The notes: generated from the sequence alone by a model not told the origin. A DNA stretch of 33,653 nt from Eubacteriales bacterium (GCA_030533235.1 JAUNJN010000026.1:1-33653); one strand, 5' to 3'; positions 14,878 through 24,318 are shown, numbered from the stretch's first letter. Translations and numbers: made by a program.

Positions 14878-17283
14878 TCATGGTTTTACGACATTTGAAA
14901 TATCTTCCATGAATTTTATTAGTTTTTCATTTGTCGCCAAATTTAAATCCACCTTCGAAGGAATGATATCCTGCAATTTTTTACTGTTTGAATATTGATA
15001 GGTGTCATATAAAATTCCAATATCGAGATTTTCTGCCTGCCACCATGCAAGCAGCGCCGCTTTTAACACAGGCGTCTCAAACATAACCTTAACGGAAGAC
15101 TGAAGGCCGTAAGAATACGGACTTTTTCCGCTTTTGTACACACGCACCGATGCCACAATATCCGCACTTGCCGATGATGTTGCGACAATCAAATCATAAT
15201 ATCCCTCTTCACAAAGGAATGCCTCGTAGTCCATATCATAATAACTAAAATCCTCGGAATCAAGCTCAAACGTAAAGGTCTTTTGCTCACCCGGCACAAG
15301 ATACAACTTATGAAATTTTTTTAATTCTTTTACCGGCTTGGCGACCGAGGATTCCACGTCGGAAATATACAACTGGACAACCTGTGCTCCCGGATAAGAA
15401 CCGGTATTTGTTATTGTCCCGATAAGTGTAACCGTATCCTCAAATTTTTTCCGATTGACCGTAACATTTGAAATCTCAAAGCTTGTATAGGACAAACCAT
15501 ATCCAAACGGGTACAATGGTTTCACACATTTTTTATCATAATATCGGTATCCGACATAGATTCCCTCCCCATAAGTAACCTGCGCGCCTTCCCCCGGAAA
15601 GTTTACATAAGTCGGAGTGTCCGTGTCATGCTTCGGAAACGTAACCGGAAGCTTTCCGCTCGGATTCTCAACCGCACAAATGAGATTTGCAAGTGCACGA
15701 GGTCCCTGCATACCCGGAAGAAAAATACAAAAGATTCCATCAATATCCGGTTCATATTCCGTAATATCAACCGGACCGCATGTATTTAATATCAAACCGA
15801 TCCGGTATCCTGCTTTTTTCTTATTTTGAATCAGCGACTCCAAAAGCTTACGGTCCGGTGCCGAAAGCAACAAATCTGTGCGGTCGTTGCCCTCCATTCC
15901 GACAAGTGATGCAACAACGAGCACGGTATCACACGTCTCGGCAAGTGAAAGCTCCTGCCCCGAGCACATGCATACCTGCTTGGGTCCAAGCAACGACGAC
16001 AATTCCTTCAAAAAGCTTGTATTCCGGCATGTAACAACGCCTGCACTTCCCGTTCCGCATGTAAGTATCCTTTCACATCCGGTTCCCATAACCGCCACGC
16101 GACGTTTATCCTCAGGCAACACCGGGAAGATTTTGTTTTGATTTTTCAGGAGTACAATTCCTTCCTTTGCAGCCTCATACGCAGCTACATCGCCCACACG
16201 GAAAAACTCCTCCGGAGAAAACCTGTCTGTTTTATTTTGCTCATATACCTGCTTTTTATCCTCCAGCCAATCCATTACCTTCAATATATGATTCACCGCA
16301 AGGTCGAGCTCTGACTCTGCCAGCGCTCCCCGACGAACCGCCTCAATTACCGGTTGCGGGTTCACGGGTCCCGGCATATTCAAATCATTTCCGCCATGAA
16401 TCGCCTGTACCTGATTGTATACTGCCCCCCAATCCGACATAACAAGTCCCTCAAAGCCCCATTCATCCCGAAGCACATCCGTAAGCAGCCATGCATTCTC
16501 CGTGCAGGCAACGCCGTTTATTTTGTTGTATGCACTCATGACGGACTGAACGCCGGCCCTGACGCAGGCACAAAAGCCCGGAAGATATATTTCATACAAC
16601 GCACGTTTTGTTATAATTTCATTAATGCCAATCCGGTTTGTTTCCTGATTATTTGCTGCAAAATGCTTGACATTTGCTATCACCGGATAAGATTGCACAC
16701 CTTTTACAAGCTCCGGTGCGAGCGTTGACACAACACGTGGATCCTCGGAGTAACCCTCGAATAATCTTCCGTTTTTGGGATCTCGATGGATATTGACATT
16801 GGGTGTTCCAAGCAGATAATCCACATGATAAGCGACCGCCTCCATTCCGAGCGCCTCACCGACTTTTCTAACCGTTTCCGGCGAAAAGGTTGCGCCAAGC
16901 AAAATTCCCGGCGGATAACAGCCCGGTGCAAGCTCCGGTTGCCCGGTCCACGCATCCAGCATTTTTTTAACCAGTACATAGAGAGGATAAAGCTCTCCGT
17001 CAAGCTGCTCCGGTTTATAGAATTTTTTTCGAACCTCGGCCAGCTGTTCCGTATTATATATATTGTTCTCCCCTTCAGGCTCTGTAAATCGCGTTGCAAA
17101 GTCGCTAAACAGCTGTTCAAAATTTATTCCGGTTCCGCCGTCCAGGAATTGCAAACGTGGTATATGATGCTTCGACATTTCTGCCGAACCAAAAATAGAG
17201 GAGCCGCCAACTAAGGTTGCCTTCTCCTCTAATGTCATCTTGGCTATTTTATTTTGATACCTCTTGTCCAAGTCTGTCAACAT
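14878..17283 (-). CDS. GH3 beta-glucosidase, probably cytoplasmic
   Basis: The 801-residue protein is a complete family 3 glycoside hydrolase: (beta/alpha)8 domain with LEEKATLVGG, FLDGGTGI, NVNIHRDPKNGRLFEGYSEDP, VKHFAANNQE (Lys206-His207) and nucleophile Asp284 in VMSDWGAVYN; alpha/beta sandwich with KEGIVLLKNQ; and a fibronectin-III-like domain (PGAQVVQLYISD... KELKKFHKLYLVPGE). About 100 further residues (about 700-801) form a C-terminal extension I do not recognise. No signal peptide is present, so it would act on imported cellobiose or other beta-glucosides. GGGAGG precedes the ATG. Its first 35 bases overlap the end of the upstream EAL gene, implying translational coupling. Confidence 0.94.
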   Translation of the reverse strand: MLTDLDKRYQNKIAKMTLEEKATLVGGSSIFGSAEMSKHHIPRLQFLDGGTGINFEQLFSDFATRFTEPEGENNIYNTEQLAEVRKKFYKPEQLDGELYPLYVLVKKMLDAWTGQPELAPGCYPPGILLGATFSPETVRKVGEALGMEAVAYHVDYLLGTPNVNIHRDPKNGRLFEGYSEDPRVVSTLAPELVKGVQSYPVIANVKHFAANNQETNRIGINEIITKRALYEIYLPGFCACVRAGVQSVMSAYNKINGVACTENAWLLTDVLRDEWGFEGLVMSDWGAVYNQVQAIHGGNDLNMPGPVNPQPVIEAVRRGALAESELDLAVNHILKVMDWLEDKKQVYEQNKTDRFSPEEFFRVGDVAAYEAAKEGIVLLKNQNKIFPVLPEDKRRVAVMGTGCERILTCGTGSAGVVTCRNTSFLKELSSLLGPKQVCMCSGQELSLAETCDTVLVVASLVGMEGNDRTDLLLSAPDRKLLESLIQNKKKAGYRIGLILNTCGPVDITEYEPDIDGIFCIFLPGMQGPRALANLICAVENPSGKLPVTFPKHDTDTPTYVNFPGEGAQVTYGEGIYVGYRYYDKKCVKPLYPFGYGLSYTSFEISNVTVNRKKFEDTVTLIGTITNTGSYPGAQVVQLYISDVESSVAKPVKELKKFHKLYLVPGEQKTFTFELDSEDFSYYDMDYEAFLCEEGYYDLIVATSSASADIVASVRVYKSGKSPYSYGLQSSVKVMFETPVLKAALLAWWQAENLDIGILYDTYQYSNSKKLQDIIPSKVDLNLATNEKLIKFMEDISNVVKP

Positions 17284-19198
17284 CCCATGCCTCCCTTAAA
17301 AGCTTTAAGAATGTTTTCTCCGGTACAGGCTTTGAATAATAATATCCTTGTAAAAATCCACAGCCGAGTACCCCCAGCATCTGCGCCTGTTCAGCCGTCT
17401 CTACGCCCTCGGCAACGATGTGGATATCCAAATCCTTAATCATGGCAATCGTATGACGAAGTGCCCGCATTGCCCGATCGTTTTTCATCGCCGACCATAC
17501 CATACTTTTATCAATTTTAATAATATGGAACGGATAGCTGATGACATTGGAAATATTGGAATAGCCCGTGCCATAATCATCCAAAGAAAACGTCACGCCA
17601 TTTGCCAAAAGCGGATCAATATTACGACGCAGAATTTCTTCCGAAGATACCGTTGCTGACTCCGTAATCTCAAGATTAATATATTCACACGGAAGCTTAT
17701 ACTCATCCATAATCGCAAACAGCTTCTCATGCAAATCTGCTTCCATACACTGTACAGGTGACAGATTTACTTCAATATACTCGATTCCCTTCTCCCACAG
17801 GCGTTCCCTTGAGAGCATACTGCAAACGCTGCGGAACACATATTCACCAAGCTCAAAAATCGTACCGTTCTTCTCTGCAATCGGAATGAATTCATCCGGT
17901 CCGACGAACCCAAGCTCTTCGTCTATGAGTCGTACAAGTGCCTCTGCCGAACGGTATTTCTTTTTCGCAACTGAGTAAATCGGCTGATAATACACCTCAA
18001 ACTTATGATCTGCAAGCGCCCGCTTCATAAGCTGCGCAATTGCATGCTCTCTTCGTAACTTTGCAAGTACTTCCTCGCTGCTTCGAAGAACAACTCCATC
18101 TTCCTTTTCTCCGACCTTTTCTATCTCATAATCCACCATATCCAAGATATCCTCAAGCTTATCGACATCCTTTGGATAATCAAGTACAAACATAGCCGCA
18201 GATATTACAATTTGCATTCCCTGATATTTAACTGCACTGTTAAATTCCTCATGAATAAACCGAATTGCATTTTCAATGCTTTCATCGCGATCATTTCCCT
18301 TTGCACAGGCAATATAAATTCCATCCGCCATCCAGCACAAGTCAAGCTTTGTAAGATTTTCTGACAGAAAATCCACAATTTGTTTATGAAATGCCACACT
18401 ATTTTCTACGCCAAGAGTCTCACGGACAACCTGAAATCCATTAAACCGGATACCTAAAAGCTTCATCGGCTCTTTATCCTCCACGGCACAGGATATTATT
18501 TTCATAAATCCCTGACGATTATAAATACCAAGCTCGGTTTTCTCAAAATTTTTCGTATTTTCCAACGCTTGATACATTAGCCATACAGAAACTGAAACCG
18601 CAAACTGTAAAAGCAAAATTTTTGGAAATGAAACCTGTAAAAACAGGCTTGCCAAAAGACCAACGGAATAGCTCGTAACAGACAATATCTGCGTCTTCGT
18701 AAAGCGTCTTCGATTGCGCTGCGTATAAAAAAGTGTCGCAAACACATAACAAAATGCTACCGCATAGGAAATATGAAACAGTTTGCCGTGAACATATGCA
18801 CCATCGGCATCAACATAAAATATCCATTTTGTAAGCGGTGTTGTTACAAGCAAAGCCGCATACACCACATAAGGAATAACAATCGCAATCCGCCGACGCC
18901 TTGTCCACCATGTCGGCCGTACGAGCATAGATGAAATATATTTGAAATACAGAAATGAGAGACTTGAAAACACAAGCAGATAAATCATATTTGCCGCATA
19001 TGTTACCCATACAGGCACCGTAATGACCATTAAAAGCACTGTGACAATATCCATCATCCCGGACAACAAGGCACCCCAAAGGATCGCATAAAACACCTTT
19101 GTCCGATAATTCATTATGTTTTTTCGGAGCAAAAAGCTTATCATTGTAAAAGCAGATATTACGACCGCCGCAACATCATAATGAATTACATATGACAT
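17249..19198 (-). CDS. Membrane EAL-domain protein (c-di-GMP phosphodiesterase) with degenerate GGDEF
   Basis: The 649-residue protein starts with seven or so hydrophobic helices (about 1-205), then a GGDEF-type fold that has lost its signature (about 215-380), then an EAL domain (about 400-640). EAL residues are intact: EALVRL (Glu419), VNLSPVQ, LEITES, DDYGTGYS (540-547), IKIDKS, VAEGVE and LQGYYYSKP. It should therefore hydrolyse c-di-GMP, with the membrane part and dead GGDEF domain sensing or regulating. A ribosome site GAGGGA precedes the ATG. The gene overlaps the GH3 gene by 35 bases, tying c-di-GMP breakdown to beta-glucoside use in one transcript. Confidence 0.93.
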   Translation of the reverse strand: MSYVIHYDVAAVVISAFTMISFLLRKNIMNYRTKVFYAILWGALLSGMMDIVTVLLMVITVPVWVTYAANMIYLLVFSSLSFLYFKYISSMLVRPTWWTRRRRIAIVIPYVVYAALLVTTPLTKWIFYVDADGAYVHGKLFHISYAVAFCYVFATLFYTQRNRRRFTKTQILSVTSYSVGLLASLFLQVSFPKILLLQFAVSVSVWLMYQALENTKNFEKTELGIYNRQGFMKIISCAVEDKEPMKLLGIRFNGFQVVRETLGVENSVAFHKQIVDFLSENLTKLDLCWMADGIYIACAKGNDRDESIENAIRFIHEEFNSAVKYQGMQIVISAAMFVLDYPKDVDKLEDILDMVDYEIEKVGEKEDGVVLRSSEEVLAKLRREHAIAQLMKRALADHKFEVYYQPIYSVAKKKYRSAEALVRLIDEELGFVGPDEFIPIAEKNGTIFELGEYVFRSVCSMLSRERLWEKGIEYIEVNLSPVQCMEADLHEKLFAIMDEYKLPCEYINLEITESATVSSEEILRRNIDPLLANGVTFSLDDYGTGYSNISNVISYPFHIIKIDKSMVWSAMKNDRAMRALRHTIAMIKDLDIHIVAEGVETAEQAQMLGVLGCGFLQGYYYSKPVPEKTFLKLLREAWDVDRLGQEVSK

Positions 19199-19234
19199 CC
19201 CAATCCCTCACTCTCCGATTTTTTTATATGTTAT

Positions 19235-19263
19235 ATATTACATCAAAAATTGCGAATCCACAA
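19235..19263 (-). promoter_or_regulatory. Probable promoter of the EAL-GH3 pair
   Basis: On the minus strand TTGTGG (19258-19263) and TAATAT (19235-19240) are 17 bases apart, 37 bases before the EAL gene start. Both boxes are imperfect. Confidence 0.45.
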
Positions 19264-19283
19264 GCACTATATGAAGAACTCTC

Positions 19284-19961
19284 TCATGTTTCGTCACTTT
19301 TTTCTGCCGGCTTGTCGCATTTCTTTGGACATAATAAATTTAGTCCCCAGTCGACAATGCTCTTACTAAACGGCATAATAATCCCTGCCGCCGTGCCGAC
19401 CACAAATGCACAAACCAAAGTACCGATTCCAAACACACCTCCAAGAAGCACGCCAATCAAAAAAAATGTTACATCCACAATGATACGCACAATTCCAAAC
19501 GACTTTTTCAGTTTGTCGCTAATTACAACCGCAACCAAATCATTCGGACCGGTTCCCGCCTCCGATGTAATGACAATTGTCATTCCAAACGCAAGAATGA
19601 CACATGCCAGCACAACTATAAGTAACCGGACGACAAACGGCCTGTCGCCGTTTATTATATTTTTCAACAGAAACGTAAATCCATCAATAATCGGCCCTCC
19701 GAGCACCATGCACACAATTGTTCCAATCTTGATATAGCTTCGGTCGGTAATTAATAAGATAAGTATAATGATAAAACAGATTCCCATGTGCGTAATGCCG
19801 TGACTAATCGGAAGCTTTCCCGAAAGCCCCTGAATCATAACATTAAAAGGATCTGCTCCCAGGTTCGTAAGTAAGAACATTGTAACCCCAAGATGGGCAA
19901 TTATTAGGCCGATTACAAGTAATAATAGTCTGACTGCTTTTTCCTTTATCTTTTGATTCAT
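19284..19961 (-). CDS. YczE/YitT-like integral membrane protein
   Basis: The 225-residue protein has about five to six membrane helices and the family pattern IIAHLGVTMFLLTNLGADPFNVMIQGLS near the start and MTIVITSEAGTGPNDLVAVVISDKL in the second half, an internal duplication of a G-x-GP-D/N motif typical of YczE/YyaS/YitT proteins. The biochemical role of the family is not established. ATG 19961 has AAAGGA nine bases upstream; the longer frame to 20024 runs back through the promoter, so it is rejected. The C-terminus is basic and polar (PKKCDKPAEKSDET). Confidence 0.85.
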   Translation of the reverse strand: MNQKIKEKAVRLLLLVIGLIIAHLGVTMFLLTNLGADPFNVMIQGLSGKLPISHGITHMGICFIIILILLITDRSYIKIGTIVCMVLGGPIIDGFTFLLKNIINGDRPFVVRLLIVVLACVILAFGMTIVITSEAGTGPNDLVAVVISDKLKKSFGIVRIIVDVTFFLIGVLLGGVFGIGTLVCAFVVGTAAGIIMPFSKSIVDWGLNLLCPKKCDKPAEKSDET

Positions 19962-19995
19962 GTATAAGTATCCTTTCGCTTTTTCTATTAATTGC

Positions 19996-20024
19996 ATTAT
20001 AACGATATAGCGAGAATTTGTCAC
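19996..20024 (-). promoter_or_regulatory. Promoter of the YczE-like gene
   Basis: On the minus strand GTGACA (20019-20024) and TATAAT (19996-20001) are 17 bases apart, 35 bases before the ATG. Confidence 0.7.
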
Positions 20025-20093
20025 GCAGTGTCTTTCACACTTCTTTGTGTCTCATCTCCATAGCACATCATCCGGTACCTTTGACACCCGAAA

Positions 20094-20136
20094 CCTAAAA
20101 AAAGGATGCACCGCCTTATTTTGCGATGCATCCTTT
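20094..20136 (-). terminator. Intrinsic terminator after hsp20
   Basis: AAAGGATGCA pairs with TGCATCCTTT, extended by an inner GC stem, and is followed on the minus strand by a run of seven T residues. It begins 15 bases past the hsp20 stop codon. Confidence 0.9.
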
Positions 20137-20151
20137 CACTATTATAGTTGC

Positions 20152-20598
20152 CTAACCTAAAATCTCTACATACTGCTTTTCGATTGCTACAGGTTCCGGC
20201 TCTTTCTTTGGGACATAAAGCTTTAAGACGCCGTCCTCAAATTTTGCCTTGATATCCTCCTTTGTTACCTCTTCCCCTACATAGAAGCTACGGCTGCAGG
20301 TTCCGCTGTAACGCTCTCTGCAAATGTACTTGCCGTCCTCATCCTTTGTATCCTCAGATGAAGATGTGGATGCGCGAACCGTCAGATATCCATCCTTAAG
20401 CTCAGCCTGTACATCTTCCTTCTTAAATCCCGGAAGGTTCATAGAGATGTCATAGCCGTCTTCTTTTTCTTTAATATCTGTTCGCATTGCACTGCACTGT
20501 GTGTATTTCGGGTGTGTTGTTCGCCCAAAACCGTTAAATCCCGGCATCTCAAAAAAGTCATCCAATAAGTTTTCTCTAAATAAAGTAGGCATCAACAT
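20152..20598 (-). CDS. hsp20: Small heat shock protein, Hsp20 family
   Basis: The 148-residue protein has a short N-terminal arm (MLMPTLFRENLLDDFFEMPGF), an alpha-crystallin domain (about 38-140) with MRTDIKEKEDGYDISMNLPGFKKEDVQ and the conserved FEDGVLKLYVPKKE, and a short C-terminal tail. It would be an ATP-independent holdase preventing aggregation under heat or solvent stress, like Hsp18 of clostridia. GGAGGA is correctly spaced before the ATG. Upstream lies a perfect CIRCE element overlapping the promoter, so it is expected to be repressed by HrcA. It is transcribed alone. Confidence 0.95.
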   Translation of the reverse strand: MLMPTLFRENLLDDFFEMPGFNGFGRTTHPKYTQCSAMRTDIKEKEDGYDISMNLPGFKKEDVQAELKDGYLTVRASTSSSEDTKDEDGKYICRERYSGTCSRSFYVGEEVTKEDIKAKFEDGVLKLYVPKKEPEPVAIEKQYVEILG

Positions 20599-20667
20599 AA
20601 GTCATTCCTCCATTCATATTTTCCGATATTTTGTATCGGTGTTATGTGTTACCTTTGTTCTATATGT

Positions 20668-20697
20668 GTTATAACACACATTGTTAGCACTCGTCAA
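20668..20697 (-). promoter_or_regulatory. hsp20 promoter
   Basis: On the minus strand TTGACG (20692-20697) lies inside the CIRCE spacer and TATAAC (20668-20673) follows after 18 bases. HrcA bound at CIRCE would cover the -35 box. Confidence 0.7.
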
Positions 20698-20713
20698 TAG
20701 AGAGTGCTAACAA
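20681..20713. promoter_or_regulatory. CIRCE element (HrcA operator)
   Basis: TTAGCACTC (20684-20692), nine bases, GAGTGCTAA (20702-20710) is an exact match to the CIRCE consensus. Three further matching bases on each side (TTG/CAA) give 12-bp arms. Confidence 0.97.
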
Positions 20714-20784
20714 TTCACATTTTTTTCACATTTCCTTTCATAATTAGAATGTGCTCTATATTTATATATTATGCATTGCATCAC

Positions 20785-20824
20785 TAAAACAAGCCGGACA
20801 ATGCAGCTGCATCATCCGGCTTGT
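20785..20824 (-). terminator. Intrinsic terminator after the condensation-GNAT gene
   Basis: ACAAGCCGGA (20789-20798) pairs with TCCGGCTTGT (20815-20824); the loop contains its own palindrome (ATGCAGCTGCAT). On the minus strand it is followed by TTTT. Confidence 0.8.
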
Positions 20825-20863
20825 CCGGTTTATCATTGATAATATGAATTTACAATCTTTCAT

Positions 20864-22624
20864 TTACAGCATGATTTCCATCTCATGCCACTGTTCATTT
20901 CCCCATGTAGAGTCCGCATATCCATGGTCAACAAATCCCATTTTCTCATACATGGAAACCTTCTCATCCAAACATGTCAGTATAAGGCTCTTTCTATTGT
21001 TGGCCTGCTCTCTTTGTATATATCGATTTACAATTGTACGGGCAAGGCCGAGCCCCCGATACTCCGGCAGCACATCCAAGCCAAGCAGCATCACATGCTT
21101 ACCGGATGTTTTGTGCAAACTGATATTCAGGAAGAAATCATCTCGAAAGCTTACGTCATCCGTGGCAATCCCATTGAAAAATCCTGCTATTTTTCCGGTA
21201 TGGCGATCTTCTGCCACCAGAAAAAGCTCCGGTGCGAGCTCAACACGTTCCTTCACTCGCTCCGGCGCGCACGCCTCATGCGGAGGAAAACAGATCTGCT
21301 CAATCTCCGCCAGAAGCCCAGCTTCCTCTATGCGTGCCTCACGAAGATAAAATCGTTCTTCCATCATACGATCGAGAAACTCCGCAACTGTCGTCTCGTA
21401 AGTATGCAGCAGTGCCTGAATGGTTTCCACCTTATATTTTTCCTTGCAATACTCGACCTTAAGCCGAAAATATTCGCCCTCTTTAAATACCATAATTGAT
21501 ACATCATCATCCATACCATGAAGCGGTAGCGCCTCCCACGGACAATCCATTCCGTCAAGCTGTACGTGACTGAAAAAATCGCCCTGATAGAGCACTGACA
21601 AATCAATGGACAAGCCGTATTCCTGCATCAGCCTTCCAATCCCGTAATTTCCCTTTTTTATTGCACCATATACACGGTCTGTTGCCTGTTCCAAATAACC
21701 GTAAATCGATTTGTCTGCATCATAGGTAATGTAAATCGGCAGCATGCGCACAAACATTCCGACTGAATTTTTCATACGCGCATCAAACCTACCATGATTT
21801 CCCGTATATACGATAGATTCTTTCTTTCCGACAAACCGAGCTACGGCACATGCAAAGGCACCGATGAAAAATGCGCCCACCTTACCGTCCGTTAACATGC
21901 TTACTTTTGTATGGGTAATTTTACGATTCATATCATATCCCATAGTCCCATCACCCGGCGTGTCATCTGCGGATAAATCTGCAGGAATTGTCATACGCGG
22001 ACACTTGTCTCCGAAAAGTGTTTTGTAGTACTGTCCTGCCACAGCAAAATTGTCTGTCTTTGCGTACATTTCATCAAACGCACAATAATCAAGCATCGTT
22101 ACCTGTTCAGGTTCAAGCGGCTGACCAAGGTACGCCTGATTGATTTCCCGAAACCAGACTGCACAGGATGATCCATCATAAATTAAATGATGGAAATCCG
22201 AAAGGATACAATAGGACGTTTCCGTTTCGCAAATCTCCACCCGAAACAAGCAATCTGATTTCACATCAAATGGCTTAGCAAAAGCGTTCTTTCGGTCACA
22301 AAGTGCATCAGCCGAAATCTTAAGCACCGGAATTTCCATATCATCATACTGCTTATTTGTATCGACCCAATATGGCAGTCCATCCTGTTCTACAATCCTG
22401 CATCGAAGCGCGACGTGATTGTTAAGGGCTTTTCGAATTGCCTGACAAAGGCGATCCAAATCCACATGCTCCTTAGGAAGCATACAAGCACTCGGCAAAT
22501 TATATGCCAGACTCTTTGGATGCTCCTTGCAGAAAAAATACAATCCGATCTGACTCTGATTTAGCAAATATCGATTTTGTTTTTTTTCGATACAATCGGT
22601 CAATAACTGATTTAAATCATTCAT
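20864..22624 (-). CDS. Fusion of an NRPS-type condensation domain and a GNAT N-acetyltransferase
   Basis: The 586-residue protein begins with a condensation-family domain (about 15-425) carrying an intact HHLIYDG (145-151), a match to the HHxxxDG catalytic motif, preceded by LNQSQIGLYF as in the C1 motif and followed by an NSVGMFVRMLPIYI segment. Residues about 428-586 are a GNAT domain with acetyl-CoA motif LDVLPEYRGLGLA (about 516-528) and a CPELFLVAED-like, arylalkylamine-acetyltransferase-type N-terminal part (here LAPELFLVAED). There is no adenylation, carrier or thioesterase domain, and none is encoded nearby. The protein presumably condenses an acyl or aminoacyl thioester with an amine and acetylates a product or substrate; the molecule is unknown. 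AGGAG lies six bases before the ATG. A terminator separates it from pgi upstream. Confidence 0.85.
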   Translation of the reverse strand: MNDLNQLLTDCIEKKQNRYLLNQSQIGLYFFCKEHPKSLAYNLPSACMLPKEHVDLDRLCQAIRKALNNHVALRCRIVEQDGLPYWVDTNKQYDDMEIPVLKISADALCDRKNAFAKPFDVKSDCLFRVEICETETSYCILSDFHHLIYDGSSCAVWFREINQAYLGQPLEPEQVTMLDYCAFDEMYAKTDNFAVAGQYYKTLFGDKCPRMTIPADLSADDTPGDGTMGYDMNRKITHTKVSMLTDGKVGAFFIGAFACAVARFVGKKESIVYTGNHGRFDARMKNSVGMFVRMLPIYITYDADKSIYGYLEQATDRVYGAIKKGNYGIGRLMQEYGLSIDLSVLYQGDFFSHVQLDGMDCPWEALPLHGMDDDVSIMVFKEGEYFRLKVEYCKEKYKVETIQALLHTYETTVAEFLDRMMEERFYLREARIEEAGLLAEIEQICFPPHEACAPERVKERVELAPELFLVAEDRHTGKIAGFFNGIATDDVSFRDDFFLNISLHKTSGKHVMLLGLDVLPEYRGLGLARTIVNRYIQREQANNRKSLILTCLDEKVSMYEKMGFVDHGYADSTWGNEQWHEMEIML

Positions 22625-22642
22625 ACATTACTCCTAAAGAAA

Positions 22643-22668
22643 ACGGGCAGAAAACCGCTTCTGCCCGT
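22643..22668 (-). terminator. Intrinsic terminator after pgi
   Basis: ACGGGCAGAA pairs with TTCTGCCCGT across a six-base loop. On the minus strand it is followed by TTTTCTTT. It lies 19 bases before the start codon of the condensation-GNAT gene, which may therefore be read mainly by leakage from pgi. Confidence 0.88.
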
Positions 22669-22687
22669 AAATTAATTCTGCGTATCA

Positions 22688-24271
22688 TTAGATATTAAAC
22701 ATATCGCTGTATACCTTTAACGCACCTTCTGTCTCATGCGCAAGTACCTTCTTCGCAAGCACCTTTCCAAGCTGTACACCTTCCTGATCGAAGCTGTTGA
22801 TATTCCATAAGAAGCCCTGGAACATAACCTTGTTTTCAAAGTGCGCAAGCAAAGCTCCGAGTGCTTCCGGCTCTAACCTGTCACCAACAATAATGCTGGA
22901 CGGGCGACCTCCCTCAAAACGCTTGTTGCTGTTTTCGTCATCTTTTCCGCAAGCGAAAGCAACAATCTGCGCTGCAACATTGGCACAAAGCTTCTGCTGG
23001 CTTGTACTGCCCTGAATGTCAACATCTGTACCGAGCTGGCTGTTCTTAAATCCGATAAACTGCAATGGAACGATATCGGTTCCCTGATGCAACAGCTGAT
23101 AGAAGGAATGCTGACCGTTTGTACCCGGCTCTCCAAAGATGATTGGTCCTGTCTTATAAGAAACCGGCTCTCCAAAACGATTGACAGACTTACCATTTGA
23201 CTCCATATCAAGCTGCTGAAGATGTGCCGGGAATCTGCTAAGTGCCTGTGAATACGGCAATACACCGGTTGCCTCATATCCGAGTATGTTACGCTCATAA
23301 ACACCGATCAATGCATCAAGCATCGCCGGATTCTTCATAATATCTGTATTCTTCGCTGTCTGATCCTCTGCTGCCGCACCATCTAAGAACCGCGCAAATA
23401 CATCCGGACCAAACGCCAGTGAAAGAACCGCACCACCAACTGCTGAGGTTGATGAGAAACGTCCTCCGATATAATCATCCATAAAGAATGCTGCCAGATA
23501 ATCATCGCTCTTTGCAAGCGGAGATGTCTCACTTGTAACTGCGATCATATGCTTGGATGCGTCAAGACCTGCCTTTGCAAGCGCATCCTTTACAAATGAC
23601 TCGTTTGTAAGTGTCTCTAATGTAGTACCTGACTTTGATACGAGAATAAAAATAGAATGTGCAACATCTGTTGACGCAAGCACTGCTGCGGCATCATCCG
23701 GATCTACATTACTGATAAACTTTGCATCCATCTTGAAGGTGCCGTTTTTCTTTGCCCAATTCTCAAGTGCAATATACATAGCACGAGGACCAAGATCACT
23801 TCCGCCGATACCGATCTGTACAACGGTTGTAAATTTCTCTCCTGCCGCATTTGTAATCTCTCCGTTGTGTACCTTTGTCGCAAACTCAGCAATACGTTTC
23901 TGCTGCTCTGCATAAAATGTACGCTTGTCTACACCATCCGCCGTAACAGCCTGTCCAAGCTGTCCGCGAGTCAGCTGGTGAAGGACAAGTCTCTTCTCTC
24001 CTGTATTTACAACTGCACCATTATAAAGCTCCTCGAACTTCTCAACAAGCTCGGATTCCTTTGCCAGTGCGGCAAGCTTCTCAAGCACAGTGTCGTCTAC
24101 CTGCTTGGCTGCGAAATTATAAGCAAGACCTGCTGCCATCGGCACGTTGTACTTTGCTACACGCGTACCACCGTTTTCTCCGGCCATGGCTGTAGCAATA
24201 TCTACACTACCCTTTGTAGCTTCCAATGCCTTGTATGCATCCAAAGTATCTAAATTCTTCCAATTTGTCAT
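22688..24271 (-). CDS. pgi: Glucose-6-phosphate isomerase
   Basis: The 527-residue cytoplasmic enzyme interconverts glucose-6-phosphate and fructose-6-phosphate. Family signatures are visible: IGIGGSDLGPRAM, the SKSGTTLET phosphate-binding loop, the DDYIGGRFSSTSAVGG signature, the FGEPGTNGQHSFYQLLHQGT stretch with catalytic Glu/His, and NKVMFQGFLWNINSFDQEGVQLGK near the end with catalytic Lys. It is of the larger (about 530-550 residue) type. ATG 24271 has GGAGG eight bases upstream; the earlier in-frame start at 24310 lies almost on the promoter. It has its own promoter and terminator. It connects sugars released by GH9 and GH3 to glycolysis. Confidence 0.97.
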   Translation of the reverse strand: MTNWKNLDTLDAYKALEATKGSVDIATAMAGENGGTRVAKYNVPMAAGLAYNFAAKQVDDTVLEKLAALAKESELVEKFEELYNGAVVNTGEKRLVLHQLTRGQLGQAVTADGVDKRTFYAEQQKRIAEFATKVHNGEITNAAGEKFTTVVQIGIGGSDLGPRAMYIALENWAKKNGTFKMDAKFISNVDPDDAAAVLASTDVAHSIFILVSKSGTTLETLTNESFVKDALAKAGLDASKHMIAVTSETSPLAKSDDYLAAFFMDDYIGGRFSSTSAVGGAVLSLAFGPDVFARFLDGAAAEDQTAKNTDIMKNPAMLDALIGVYERNILGYEATGVLPYSQALSRFPAHLQQLDMESNGKSVNRFGEPVSYKTGPIIFGEPGTNGQHSFYQLLHQGTDIVPLQFIGFKNSQLGTDVDIQGSTSQQKLCANVAAQIVAFACGKDDENSNKRFEGGRPSSIIVGDRLEPEALGALLAHFENKVMFQGFLWNINSFDQEGVQLGKVLAKKVLAHETEGALKVYSDMFNI

Positions 24272-24318
24272 CGTTACGACCTCCATAAAACATCTTGAGC
24301 CTACGCCCATAATGCCTT

